64,000 bases of DNA from Bacillus sp. FJAT-26390 (lineage in GTDB: Bacteria > Bacillota > Bacilli > Paenibacillales > Paenibacillaceae): contig NZ_MAQX01000011.1 in assembly GCF_001682865.1 (NCBI RefSeq), positions 1,012,241-1,076,240 on the forward strand. The letters run 5' to 3'. This document shows, in pieces, positions 50,726 to 61,876 of the stretch; within the stretch, counting starts at the first letter, position 1; every line of letters starts with the position of its first letter. Under the pieces are notes generated by a model that saw only the letters and a program-made list of their open reading frames with translations, did not search any database and was not told the DNA's origin. The translations under genes were made by a program, and so were the position numbers.

Positions 50726-52780
50726 GTGAAGCATACCGAAGCGTTAAAAGAGTTTCGCCTTGGCGTCTGTTATTACCCGGAGCATTGGCCAGAATCCTTG
50801 TGGGAGGATGACTTCCGCCGAATGCGCGAGCTTGGTTTCTCGATCGTTCGCGTAGCGGAATTTGCTTGGTCGATTTTTGAGCCGCAGGAGGGCGTTTTTT
50901 CGTTCGACCTGTTCGATCGCGCGCTGGATTTAGCCCATAAGCACGGACTGAAGGTGATCGTCGGTACGCCGACTGCTACACCGCCGGCTTGGCTGACCCA
51001 TAAATATCCTGAGGTGCTGAACGTCACGCAGGACGGCGTAACGTTGCACCATGGCCTGCGCCGCCATTATAACTACAGCAGTCAAAAATACCGCGAGCTG
51101 TCTGCGATCATTACGCGCCAAATGGCTGAACACTACAAAAATCATCCCGCCGTTATCGGCTGGCAGATCGACAATGAATTCAACTGCGAGATCAGCGAGT
51201 TTTATGCGCCTGCCGATCATGATGCGTTCCGCGCTTGGCTGCAGGAGAAATACGGCTCGCTGGAGCGGCTTAACGAAGCGTGGGGCACCGTCTTCTGGAG
51301 CCAAACTTATTCGGACTGGGAGCAAGTTTTCCTGCCCCGTCCAACGCCAGCGCAGAAGCAGCCCAATCCGCATCAAGCGCTGGACGAGAAACGTTTTATA
51401 TCGGATAACACGATTTCATACGCTAAAGTACAGGGAGATATTTTGCGTGAGACCGCCCCCAATCACTGGGTTACGACGAACGGCCTGTTCGGGCATTTGG
51501 ACAGCCACCGGATGAATGATGAACTGCTCGACTTTTTCAGCTATGACTCGTATCCGCAGTTCTCCACCATCTATTACGATAAAGATGAGGTAAATCCGCT
51601 TGCAGACAGAGGCTGGAGCCAGACGCTTGGAGCGGTTCGCTCGATCTCGCCGAACTTCGCCATTATGGAGCAGCAGTCAGGCCCGGGCGGTTGGGTTAAC
51701 CGGATGGATATGCCTTCGCCTAAGCCTGGGCAAATGCGCCTTTGGACTTATCAATCGATCGCTCACGGCGCGAATATGGTGCTCTACTTCCGCTGGCGGA
51801 CCGCGACGTTCGGTAACGAAATCTACTGGCATGGCATCAACGATTACCACAATAAGCCGAACCGCCGCGTCCGCGAGGCCGGCCAGATCGGTACCGAGCT
51901 TGCGCAAGCAGGGAACCGCATCGCAGCTACTTCTTTTAAAGCGGAGATCGCGCTGCTTCGCGACTACGACAATGAATGGGATGGCGAATACGATATTTGG
52001 CATGGCCCATTCGCATGGCAAAGCGGCAAAGCATGGTTTAAGGCGCTGAACCGCCGCCATATCCCTAACGATACGTTGTACATGCGCAGCGGCACTACGA
52101 TCGACGATTTGCGGCGCTACAAGGTGCTCGTCTACCCGCATCCAGCCATTATGCGCGATGAGACGGCTGCGCTTCTTGAACAATATACGCGCGAGGGCGG
52201 CATTGTTATTTTTGGCTGCCGAACCGGCTACAAAGATGAACATGGCCACTGCTACATGCGCCCGTTCCCGGGAGCGGCTGCGGGACTGTGCGGCATTTCC
52301 ATTGAAGAGTTTACGATGGTCAAAGGCACGCGCGAAGCGACTTCGATGAAATGGAGCGGCGGCAGCGAAGCTTTGACCGGTGCGGACTCCTTCAACGATG
52401 TCCTCTGCGTAGAGAGCGACTCTGCCCAGGTTGTCGCCCATTACGCCTCCGACTATTATGCAGGCAAGCCAGCCGTAACGAAAAACAAGTTCGGCGAAGG
52501 GCAGGCCTGGTACTTCGGCGCCGTATTTAACGAAGCCTCAGCCAACCAAATCATCGATCGGCTTGGCCTCGTATCACCGTCAGCCAGCTGGATGACGCTT
52601 CCGGCCGAGGTTGAGCTAGCCATCCGCGAGGATGAAGCAGGAGCGCTCCACTTCCTGCTCAACTACAGCGAGCAGCCTGCGACGATTACGCTCAGCGAAG
52701 CGAAAACCGACCTTCTCACCGGCAACCAGCTAAGCGGCACCGTAACGCTTGAAGGCTATGGCGTTGTAGTATTAAGCTAA
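50726..52780 (+). CDS. Beta-galactosidase, glycoside hydrolase family 42
   Basis: 684 residues, a normal GH42 length, cytoplasmic (no signal peptide). It releases beta-linked galactose (or arabinose) from oligosaccharides. (beta/alpha)8 domain to about 390: YYPEHWPESLWEDDFRRM; acid/base Glu in WQIDNEFN (near 151); nucleophile Glu in IMEQQSGPGGW (near 315). Then the trimerisation domain (about 395-610) and a small beta domain. GTG at 50726 follows AGGAGGAG; ATG at 50721 is out of frame and stops at once. Likely controlled by the divergent AraC regulator. Confidence 0.93.
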   Translation: MKHTEALKEFRLGVCYYPEHWPESLWEDDFRRMRELGFSIVRVAEFAWSIFEPQEGVFSFDLFDRALDLAHKHGLKVIVGTPTATPPAWLTHKYPEVLNVTQDGVTLHHGLRRHYNYSSQKYRELSAIITRQMAEHYKNHPAVIGWQIDNEFNCEISEFYAPADHDAFRAWLQEKYGSLERLNEAWGTVFWSQTYSDWEQVFLPRPTPAQKQPNPHQALDEKRFISDNTISYAKVQGDILRETAPNHWVTTNGLFGHLDSHRMNDELLDFFSYDSYPQFSTIYYDKDEVNPLADRGWSQTLGAVRSISPNFAIMEQQSGPGGWVNRMDMPSPKPGQMRLWTYQSIAHGANMVLYFRWRTATFGNEIYWHGINDYHNKPNRRVREAGQIGTELAQAGNRIAATSFKAEIALLRDYDNEWDGEYDIWHGPFAWQSGKAWFKALNRRHIPNDTLYMRSGTTIDDLRRYKVLVYPHPAIMRDETAALLEQYTREGGIVIFGCRTGYKDEHGHCYMRPFPGAAAGLCGISIEEFTMVKGTREATSMKWSGGSEALTGADSFNDVLCVESDSAQVVAHYASDYYAGKPAVTKNKFGEGQAWYFGAVFNEASANQIIDRLGLVSPSASWMTLPAEVELAIREDEAGALHFLLNYSEQPATITLSEAKTDLLTGNQLSGTVTLEGYGVVVLS

Positions 52781-52789
52781 AGCATTTCC

Positions 52790-52822
52790 GAAGCCGGGCT
52801 CGCATAGAGCCCGGCTTCTTTT
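52790..52822 (+). terminator. Terminator of the GH42 gene
   Basis: GAAGCCGGGCT pairs perfectly with AGCCCGGCTTC around CGCATAG, followed by TTTT. It begins 10 bp after the stop. Confidence 0.85.
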
Positions 52823-52871
52823 GGGATTGTGCAGCTCGCTCTATTTTCTCCAAACTAACAAAATGGCATAA

Positions 52872-52893
52872 ATAAGGCTAATATTAGCCTTAT
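52872..52893. repeat. Perfect 22-bp palindrome upstream of the ABC-2 genes
   Basis: Arms ATAAGGCTAAT and ATTAGCCTTAT match exactly with no spacer. No T-run follows. It lies in the 440-bp gap before the ABC ATPase gene. The rest of the gap holds the GH42 terminator, a smaller dyad TTTGTTTAACAAA (53173-53185) close to the ribosome site, and no credible gene. Confidence 0.6.
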
Positions 52894-53222
52894 CATCTCC
52901 GATCACGCTCAAACTGCGGCAAATTACGCTTCATCCTTCCGCCGCCCAATATTCTCCCTCCCTCCTTCTGCTTGTACCAGCATTCGAGCGTCACCCGCCC
53001 ACTCCGCCTCCAGACTGAGATGAAAAGCATGCTGCAGGCGGTACTCTCATAAAATGGATACGTTTAAAATGACGGTAGCAGATCATAAGAAGCACGGAAC
53101 CAAACTGCCAGCGCCTTCGCTCCCTCACATCTAAAGCTCCTCTTCCAAATTCAGCTTTGCATCCAATGCCAATTTGTTTAACAAAGCAATTTTGCTTCAA
53201 AAAACGTTAAGGAGGTTACATA

Positions 53223-54152
53223 ATGCCCGTTTTGGAAGTGCGTAATTTGAAGAAAACCTATGGCTCAGTCCACGCGGTAGAAGACATCAGCTTCACGGTA
53301 GAAGCCGGCGAGGTGTTCACCATTATAGGACCAAACGGCGCAGGCAAGACGACTACGCTTGAAATGATTGAAGGGCTGCAATCGCCGGACGCGGGCCAAA
53401 TCACGTTTGGCGCTTTAAATTGGACCAGGAATAGCGAGCAAATCAAAGTGTCCATCGGCGTGCAGCCCCAATCCAGCGCGTTGTTCGATCTATTGACGGT
53501 AGAAGAAAATTTGGATTTGTTTGCGACCTTCTATCCGAAATCAAGGCCGGCATCAGACGTACTCGAAATGATTAACCTTACGGACCAGCGAGATAAGCAT
53601 GTCAAAAAGCTGTCCGGCGGACAAAAGCAGCGGCTTGCAATCGGGCTTGCGATGATTAATGATCCAAAGATCATTTTCCTTGATGAGCCGACAACCGGAC
53701 TTGATCCGCAGGCAAGGCGCAACATATGGGACATCATTCTCAAGCTGAAGGAGCTTGGCAAAACGACCATTTTGACGACGCATTACATGGAAGAGGCGGA
53801 GAAGCTAAGCGACCGTGTCTGCATCGTCGACCAAGGAAAAATCGTCACGCTCGATACGCCTGCCGCCCTAATCGATCGGCTTACGAAGGAACGCGAGGTA
53901 CGGCTCACCTTTCTTGACGGCGCCGACGCCGCGATCGAAACCGAAAAGGTAGCGACCCTCCAGCCTACAGTCGTGCGGACGAATCGCGAGGGCGCTTCGC
54001 TCCAGCTTTGGACGACGCAGCCCGAAGAAACGCTCTATGAGCTGTTCGGCTTCACGAAAGACCGAGGCTTCCGGGTCGAGCAAATTTCGATTCGCGAAAT
54101 GAGCCTCGAAGATGTATTCATCGCCTTCACCGGCAAGGAATGGAGGGATTAA
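53223..54152 (+). CDS. ABC-2 exporter ATPase
   Basis: 309 residues: Walker A GPNGAGKTT, signature LSGGQKQRLAIGLAM, Walker B IIFLDEPTTGLDPQ, switch His in LTTHYMEEAE, and a C-terminal regulatory tail ending SLEDVFIAFTGKEWRD. DrrA/CcmA-like. ATG at 53223 follows AAGGAGG. It energises the adjacent permease. Substrate unknown, with drug, lipid or antibiotic export most common for this group. A 22-bp palindrome about 330 bp upstream may control it. Confidence 0.87.
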   Translation: MPVLEVRNLKKTYGSVHAVEDISFTVEAGEVFTIIGPNGAGKTTTLEMIEGLQSPDAGQITFGALNWTRNSEQIKVSIGVQPQSSALFDLLTVEENLDLFATFYPKSRPASDVLEMINLTDQRDKHVKKLSGGQKQRLAIGLAMINDPKIIFLDEPTTGLDPQARRNIWDIILKLKELGKTTILTTHYMEEAEKLSDRVCIVDQGKIVTLDTPAALIDRLTKEREVRLTFLDGADAAIETEKVATLQPTVVRTNREGASLQLWTTQPEETLYELFGFTKDRGFRVEQISIREMSLEDVFIAFTGKEWRD

Positions 54153-55274
54153 ATGAACAGCGCCAAGCAATTTTCCAAAATGTTCACCGCGCAGATTAAG
54201 ATGATGTTCCGCGAGAAACAAGTATGGTTTTGGAATATCTTTTTCCCCGTTATTTTGATGGTGTTATTTATGATTATTTTCGGAGGCGGCTCGGGAGACA
54301 GCTTTAAAGCCAAAATCGCAGTTGCTGATCCCCAGCCTAACGCAACCTCAAGCATGCTGCTGGAACAGCTGCGGCAAATACCTGTACTCGAGTTCAAAGA
54401 GGAGCAGCCCGTAACGAAAGAAGCCGGCAATACGCTCGTGGAGAAGCAAGATATTGACGCCCTAATTATTTTGCCTGAGTCAGAAGGCGCCGCCACGATG
54501 CAGCTCATTGTGAACAAGGCGGATGAACAAGGGGCAACGACACAAGCAATAGCCGGCATTTTGGATCAATTTATTCAGCAGGCGAACTGGTCGGCTGCCG
54601 GAGCAACACCTACGTTTAGCTTAACGAAAAGCTCCGTCTCCTCGGGCGCCGACGATTTAAATTATGCGGACTTCCTGCTCACCGGCATGATCGGACTATC
54701 CGTTGCCCAAGGCGGACTGTTCGGTATGGTTGATCTTGTCGAGATGCGCAGAAAAGGCTTAATGAAGCGGCTTCGCATGACTCCTGCCAAAATGGGTCTC
54801 TACGGGCTGGCCGGCATGGTCGTGCGGCTCGTGCTCGGAATTATCCAAATCGTCATTTTGTCGTTGATCGGCGTATTCGGATTTGGCGCGAACCTTCATA
54901 TTAACGTGTTCAGCTTGGTTGTTGCTTTTTTTGCAGGCGGATTGGTGTTTAATGCAATGGGGTATTTATTCTCCTCGTTCAGCAAGTCGATGGAGGCTTA
55001 CATGGGGATGGCCAACATTGCAAGCATGCTCATGATGTTCTTAAGCGGCGTGTTTTTCCCACTCGAAACGCTCCCAACCTGGCTGCAGCCGGTTACGCAG
55101 ATGCTTCCGCTCACCTACTTTGTGGATGGCATGCGTGACGGCCTCATTTACGCCTCCGGCGTAGCCTCAAGCTCCTTCTGGATCGGTATTGGCATTATGG
55201 TGTTATGGGGCGTCGTTTCCTTCTTAGTCGGCTCTCAGGTATACAAAGCCAAATCAATTGCCGCTACAAGGTAG
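54153..55274 (+). CDS. ABC-2 exporter permease
   Basis: 373 residues. One membrane segment near 25-45 (VWFWNIFFPVILMVLFMIIFGGG), an outer domain of about 150 residues, then five segments (GMIGLSVAQGGLFGMV ... FLSGVFFPLETLPTWLQPVTQMLPLTYFVDGMRDGL). This is the ABC2_membrane_3 layout (YhgE/DrrB-like). The ATG follows the ATPase stop directly (TAA ATG), so the two are coupled. A hairpin with T-runs on both sides follows the stop. Confidence 0.86.
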   Translation: MNSAKQFSKMFTAQIKMMFREKQVWFWNIFFPVILMVLFMIIFGGGSGDSFKAKIAVADPQPNATSSMLLEQLRQIPVLEFKEEQPVTKEAGNTLVEKQDIDALIILPESEGAATMQLIVNKADEQGATTQAIAGILDQFIQQANWSAAGATPTFSLTKSSVSSGADDLNYADFLLTGMIGLSVAQGGLFGMVDLVEMRRKGLMKRLRMTPAKMGLYGLAGMVVRLVLGIIQIVILSLIGVFGFGANLHINVFSLVVAFFAGGLVFNAMGYLFSSFSKSMEAYMGMANIASMLMMFLSGVFFPLETLPTWLQPVTQMLPLTYFVDGMRDGLIYASGVASSSFWIGIGIMVLWGVVSFLVGSQVYKAKSIAATR

Positions 55275-55284
55275 ACTCTCGCGC

Positions 55285-55340
55285 AAAAAAAACAGCAGGC
55301 CGCGATGCTTCGCCAACGCATCGCGCGACCTGCTGTTTTT
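55285..55340. terminator. Bidirectional terminator between the ABC-2 and CDF genes
   Basis: AACAGCAGG pairs with CCTGCTGTT and GCGATGC with GCATCGC inside. TTTTTG follows on the plus strand and TTTTTTTTG on the minus strand, serving both convergent genes. Confidence 0.85.
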
Positions 55341-55346
55341 GCATAT

Positions 55347-56345
55347 TTACACCTTAAATGCGGAATGCTTCAGCTCCGATTTTTCGATTTGGAACGTCGT
55401 ATGCTCGATGTGAAAATCAGCCGCGATTTGCTGAATCGCTTCCTGCAGCACCTTCTGGCAATCCACGTTGTCTTCGACAACAAGGTGGCAGCTTAAAGCG
55501 TCCAGCCCGGACGTAATCGTCCAAATATGGAGATCATGCACCTCTTTTACCCCATCGATGCGGAGCAGTGTCTCCTCGACCTGTCCAGCATCCACGTTAG
55601 CCGGCGTTCCCTCCATCAAAATATGAACGGTAGATTTAATGATTCCCCATGCGCTTTTCAAAATAAGAATCGCAACGACTACGCTTATGATCGGATCGGC
55701 GATATACCAGGAGAACAAAGACATTAAAATACCCGCTATAATCGCACCAACCGAGCCAAGCGCATCCCCAAGGACATGTAGGTAAGCGCTCCGTACATTC
55801 AAGTTGTCCTTAACGTCGCCTTTGCGCATAAGGAACCACGCGCTTGCGATGTTAGCCAGCAAACCAATGCCCGCGATAATCATCATCGTACCGCTCGCCA
55901 CGGTTGGCGGCTCTCCGAAACGTTTGATCGCTTCGGCGATGATGAAAGCCGCGATGACAAATAACGTAACGCCATTCAGCAACGCGGCTAATATTTCAAA
56001 ACGATGAAAGCCATAGGTTCGATTCGGGGACTTCGGACGCACCGCAAACCACATTGCCAACAGACTTAGCGCTAACGCCGCGCTGTCGCTCAGCATATGC
56101 CCGGAATCGGACAGCAGCGCCAAAGAATTCGTCACTACCCCCCCGACAAACTCCAATACCATAATACCCGCAGTAATAATAAGTGCGATCAGCAAGCCTG
56201 CTTTATTATTTGGAGCATGTGAGTGACCATGATGACCATGATGGCTATGTGAGTGACCATGATGACCATGATGGCTATGTGAGTGACCATGGTGGTGGCC
56301 GTGGGAATGTTGATCTTCTTTCTTGTCATTTGCGTTGTTGCTCAT
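55347..56345 (-). CDS. czcD: Cation diffusion facilitator (Zn/Cd/Co exporter), CzcD-like
   Basis: 332 residues. It exports divalent metal in exchange for protons. A cytoplasmic N-terminus of about 45 residues is almost wholly His, Gly and Ser. Six membrane segments follow, with metal-site motifs HMLSD (second segment) and HVLGD (fifth), each HxxxD as in zinc carriers, and a C-terminal domain (DGVKEVHDLHIWTITSGLDALSCHLVVED). ATG at 56345 follows GAGGAGG. The promoter overlaps an ArsR/SmtB-type operator. The His-rich loop contains an exact 30-bp tandem repeat in the DNA. Confidence 0.9.
   Translation of the reverse strand: MSNNANDKKEDQHSHGHHHGHSHSHHGHHGHSHSHHGHHGHSHAPNNKAGLLIALIITAGIMVLEFVGGVVTNSLALLSDSGHMLSDSAALALSLLAMWFAVRPKSPNRTYGFHRFEILAALLNGVTLFVIAAFIIAEAIKRFGEPPTVASGTMMIIAGIGLLANIASAWFLMRKGDVKDNLNVRSAYLHVLGDALGSVGAIIAGILMSLFSWYIADPIISVVVAILILKSAWGIIKSTVHILMEGTPANVDAGQVEETLLRIDGVKEVHDLHIWTITSGLDALSCHLVVEDNVDCQKVLQEAIQQIAADFHIEHTTFQIEKSELKHSAFKV
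56219..56290. repeat. In-frame 30-bp tandem repeat coding His-rich decamers
   Basis: 56221-56250 and 56251-56280 are identical 30-mers, with a third partial copy after them. Each codes for the ten residues HSHSHHGHHG in CzcD. Exact identity implies recent duplication or ongoing slippage, and the number of copies could vary between strains without a frameshift. Confidence 0.9.
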
Positions 56346-56441
56346 TGGTGCAGCCTCCTCATTTAACCCTATTAGTCTGTGTCATATCCAATTATTTCAT
56401 AAGCTCTATTCCATTCCGCTGCATGGATAACGATCAATAAC

Positions 56442-56461
56442 ATATGAATAGTTGCTCATGT
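56442..56461. promoter_or_regulatory. ArsR/SmtB-type operator upstream of czcD
   Basis: The site ATATGAATAGTTGCTCATGT fits the A-N2-TGAA-N6-TTCA-N2-T consensus of zinc-sensing ArsR/SmtB repressors at all but one fixed base (CTCA for TTCA). It covers the predicted transcription start. The repressor gene is not in the window. Confidence 0.6.
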
Positions 56462-56465
56462 ATTG

Positions 56466-56494
56466 ATTATATGTACAACTGGTTAAAATTGCAA
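56466..56494 (-). promoter_or_regulatory. czcD promoter
   Basis: Minus strand TTGCAA (56489-56494), a 17-nt spacer, and TATAAT (56466-56471). The predicted start near 56459 falls inside the operator, leaving a leader of about 115 nt. Confidence 0.7.
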
Positions 56495-56539
56495 CAGCAT
56501 ATTTACACACAAATTTTCGCTTCAACCCGTGCGCACCAA

Positions 56540-56571
56540 AACAAAAAGAGACGCATCTCCGCGCCTCTTTT
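56540..56571 (-). terminator. glpD terminator
   Basis: Minus strand AAAAGAGGCGC pairs with GCGTCTCTTTT (one mismatch) around GGAGAT, followed by TTTTTGTTTT. It lies about 45 bp after the glpD stop. Confidence 0.75.
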
Positions 56572-56614
56572 CACACTCACTCGACCATTAAATTCTCGAT
56601 TCCAAAATATACCT

Positions 56615-58300
56615 TTAGCTCCTCAGCGGCTCTACCGCTTCAACCAGCTTCTCTTCCAGCTCCGCTGTATAAGCAGCCCGCTGCTCCTCGCTCCAATGAA
56701 GCCGATTCGCCATCGCGGCAATGACCTGCCATTTCCACTGCTGCACATAGCCAATGCGGAAGAACAAATCACCTGTCCGGCGGATAAAGAAGTCCACCGG
56801 CTTCACCGTCATTTCTGCTTCAAGCGAATAACGGAGCTGCACCGCCAGCACAAGCGGCAGCCCATAGGCAGCCGCCCATTCCGCCGTCCCTTGAGCCATC
56901 GCGAACAGCTGATCCACGTTGGAGCCGTAACGCTGTGCCAAATAAGCCGACTCTTCCTTCGTAAAGCCATAATGAGCGCCTTCAGCCGTTTTCTTTTGCA
57001 AAAATAGTTCAAAGCCAGCCGATCCGCCTAAGTCTCCGCCCGACATCGGTATCGATTTTGTTGCGCTTTTGGCAAAGCGAGCGGCACTGCCCTCCTGCCC
57101 CAGCAGCTCGACTACTTTGTCAACGACCGTTTCAGCCATCTTGCGGTAGCCGGTCAGCTTTCCCCCTGCGATTGAAATGAGGCCGGACTGCGATACAAAA
57201 ATTTCGTCTCTGCGCGATATTTCCGACGGCGACTTGCCTTCCTGCTGGATGAGCGGGCGCAGTCCTGCCCAGCTCGATTCCACATCCGCTTCAATAAGCT
57301 TCAGCTTCGGGAACATAAAGTTGACGGCATTCAGTAAATAGGTACGGTCCTCCAGCGTCATAACGGGATTTACGGTGTTGCCTTTGTAATTGGTATCGGT
57401 TGTGCCAAAATAAGTTTTGCCGGCGCGTGGAATCGCGAACACCATGCGTCCATCCGGCGTATCGAAGTAAACCGCTTGACGCAGCGGGAAACGGCTCTTG
57501 TCGAACACAAGATGGACGCCCTTCGTCAAACGGAGCGTTTTCCCTTTTTTGGAACCGTCCATTTCACGTATATCATCGACCCAAGGGCCGGTTGCATTGA
57601 TGATTTTGGCCGCTTTAATCTCATATGCTGTACCGCTGATCGTATCTTTAACGAGTGCGCCTGTTATATTGCCAGACTTGTCGTAGCGCAGCGTCTCCAC
57701 CTTCGCATAATTGACAGACAAAGCGCCGGTTTCCACCGCTTTCTTCATCACTTCAATCGTCAGCCGCGCATCATCCGTCCGATATTCCACATAATAGCCG
57801 CCGCCCTTCAAGCCTTCGCGTTTCAAAAGCGGCTCCTTCGCCAGCGTATCCGCAGCGCTCAGCATCATGCGGCGCTCTTTTCTTTTGACTCCCGCCAAAA
57901 AGTCATAAACACGCAGCCCGATCGAAGTCGAGAACTTGCCGAAGGTGCCTCCTTTGTACAGCGGTAGCAGCATCCATTCGGGCGTAGTCACATGCGGTCC
58001 ATTCTCATATACGATGGCCCGCTCCTTGCCCACCTCGGCGACGACGCCTACTTCAAATTGCTTTAAGTAGCGCAAGCCTCCGTGCACAAGCTTCGTGGAA
58101 CGGCTCGATGTGCCCGCCGCAAAGTCCTGCATTTCAACCAGCGCCACCTTCATCCCGCGCGCAGCAGCATCAAGCGCAATACCCGCTCCCGTGATGCCGC
58201 CGCCAATAACCAGCACATCAATGGGTGAAGACTGCATGTCCGCCAGCACCTGCTCACGATTTTGCGCTGCAAAAATTTCCTTGCCCTTATGATTGTTCAT
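56615..58300 (-). CDS. glpD: Aerobic glycerol-3-phosphate dehydrogenase
   Basis: 561 residues from ATG at 58300, which follows CGGAGGAAATCATA; the frame opens 21 codons earlier without a site. It oxidises glycerol-3-phosphate to dihydroxyacetone phosphate with FAD and passes electrons to quinone. VIGGGITGAGIALDAAARG binds FAD; SSRSTKLVHGGLRYLKQ and GGKLTGYRKMAE are typical GlpD blocks. It has its own promoter region and a terminator hairpin in its leader (58376-58441), matching the GlpP-controlled glpD leader of Bacillus. Downstream of glpK. Confidence 0.95.
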   Translation of the reverse strand: MNNHKGKEIFAAQNREQVLADMQSSPIDVLVIGGGITGAGIALDAAARGMKVALVEMQDFAAGTSSRSTKLVHGGLRYLKQFEVGVVAEVGKERAIVYENGPHVTTPEWMLLPLYKGGTFGKFSTSIGLRVYDFLAGVKRKERRMMLSAADTLAKEPLLKREGLKGGGYYVEYRTDDARLTIEVMKKAVETGALSVNYAKVETLRYDKSGNITGALVKDTISGTAYEIKAAKIINATGPWVDDIREMDGSKKGKTLRLTKGVHLVFDKSRFPLRQAVYFDTPDGRMVFAIPRAGKTYFGTTDTNYKGNTVNPVMTLEDRTYLLNAVNFMFPKLKLIEADVESSWAGLRPLIQQEGKSPSEISRRDEIFVSQSGLISIAGGKLTGYRKMAETVVDKVVELLGQEGSAARFAKSATKSIPMSGGDLGGSAGFELFLQKKTAEGAHYGFTKEESAYLAQRYGSNVDQLFAMAQGTAEWAAAYGLPLVLAVQLRYSLEAEMTVKPVDFFIRRTGDLFFRIGYVQQWKWQVIAAMANRLHWSEEQRAAYTAELEEKLVEAVEPLRS

Positions 58301-58375
58301 TATGATTTCCTCCGATTCTCTATCCATATAATGTTCTGCCAAATTCGTCTGGTTACTCCTCATTTAACAAATATA

Positions 58376-58441
58376 AACAAAAAAACCACTCAAACCGCTT
58401 CCCAGCCCTTAAAAAAGGGTTTGGAAGCGGTCTTCGTGGTT
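58376..58441 (-). terminator. Leader terminator of glpD, likely GlpP target
   Basis: Minus strand: ACCAC/GTGGT, ACCGCTTCC/GGGAAGCGGT and ACCCTT/AAGGGC stack into a long stem with small internal loops, followed by six or seven Ts. It lies between a -10 element and the glpD start, so it can attenuate glpD. It may also end glpK transcripts. Confidence 0.8.
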
Positions 58442-58475
58442 TCTCCTAGTCTCCAACCGTTATTAACTTATCGAC

Positions 58476-58484
58476 ATTATAACA
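58476..58484 (-). promoter_or_regulatory. Extended -10 promoter for glpD
   Basis: Minus strand TGTTATAAT (TG-N-TATAAT) lies just after the glpK stop and about 35 bp before the leader terminator. No good -35 is seen, as is acceptable with an extended -10. Confidence 0.5.
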
Positions 58485-58487
58485 TCA

Positions 58488-60568
<2,081 letters not shown>

Positions 60569-60603
60569 GCCTGCCACCTCCGCGCGTATTCGGATAACTT
60601 AAC

Positions 60604-61748
<1,145 letters not shown>

Positions 61749-61771
61749 GAACAATTTATCGATTTCACCGC

Positions 61772-61822
61772 AAAAAGCAAAAGGCTGCCCTTAGGTGTTA
61801 GCACCTGTAGAGCAGCCTTGCT
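61772..61822 (-). terminator. Terminator of the rhamnosidase gene
   Basis: Minus strand AAGGCTGC and AGGTG pair with CACCT and GGCAGCCTT across a short loop, followed by TTGCTTTTT. It lies about 55 bp after the stop at 61877. Confidence 0.75.
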
Positions 61823-61876
61823 TGACCTTTTATGCATTATTTCGATGCATACGTGCATAAGTAAAAAACGTGCATC

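Noticed and set aside
52991..53200. 69-codon minus-strand frame in the gap before the ABC-2 genes
   Set aside because: No ribosome site and no recognisable composition. It overlaps the likely promoter region of the plus-strand operon.
56219..56290. Repeat array that could look like a CRISPR or regulatory repeat
   Set aside because: The repeat is contiguous without spacers and codes in frame for the His-rich loop of CzcD.
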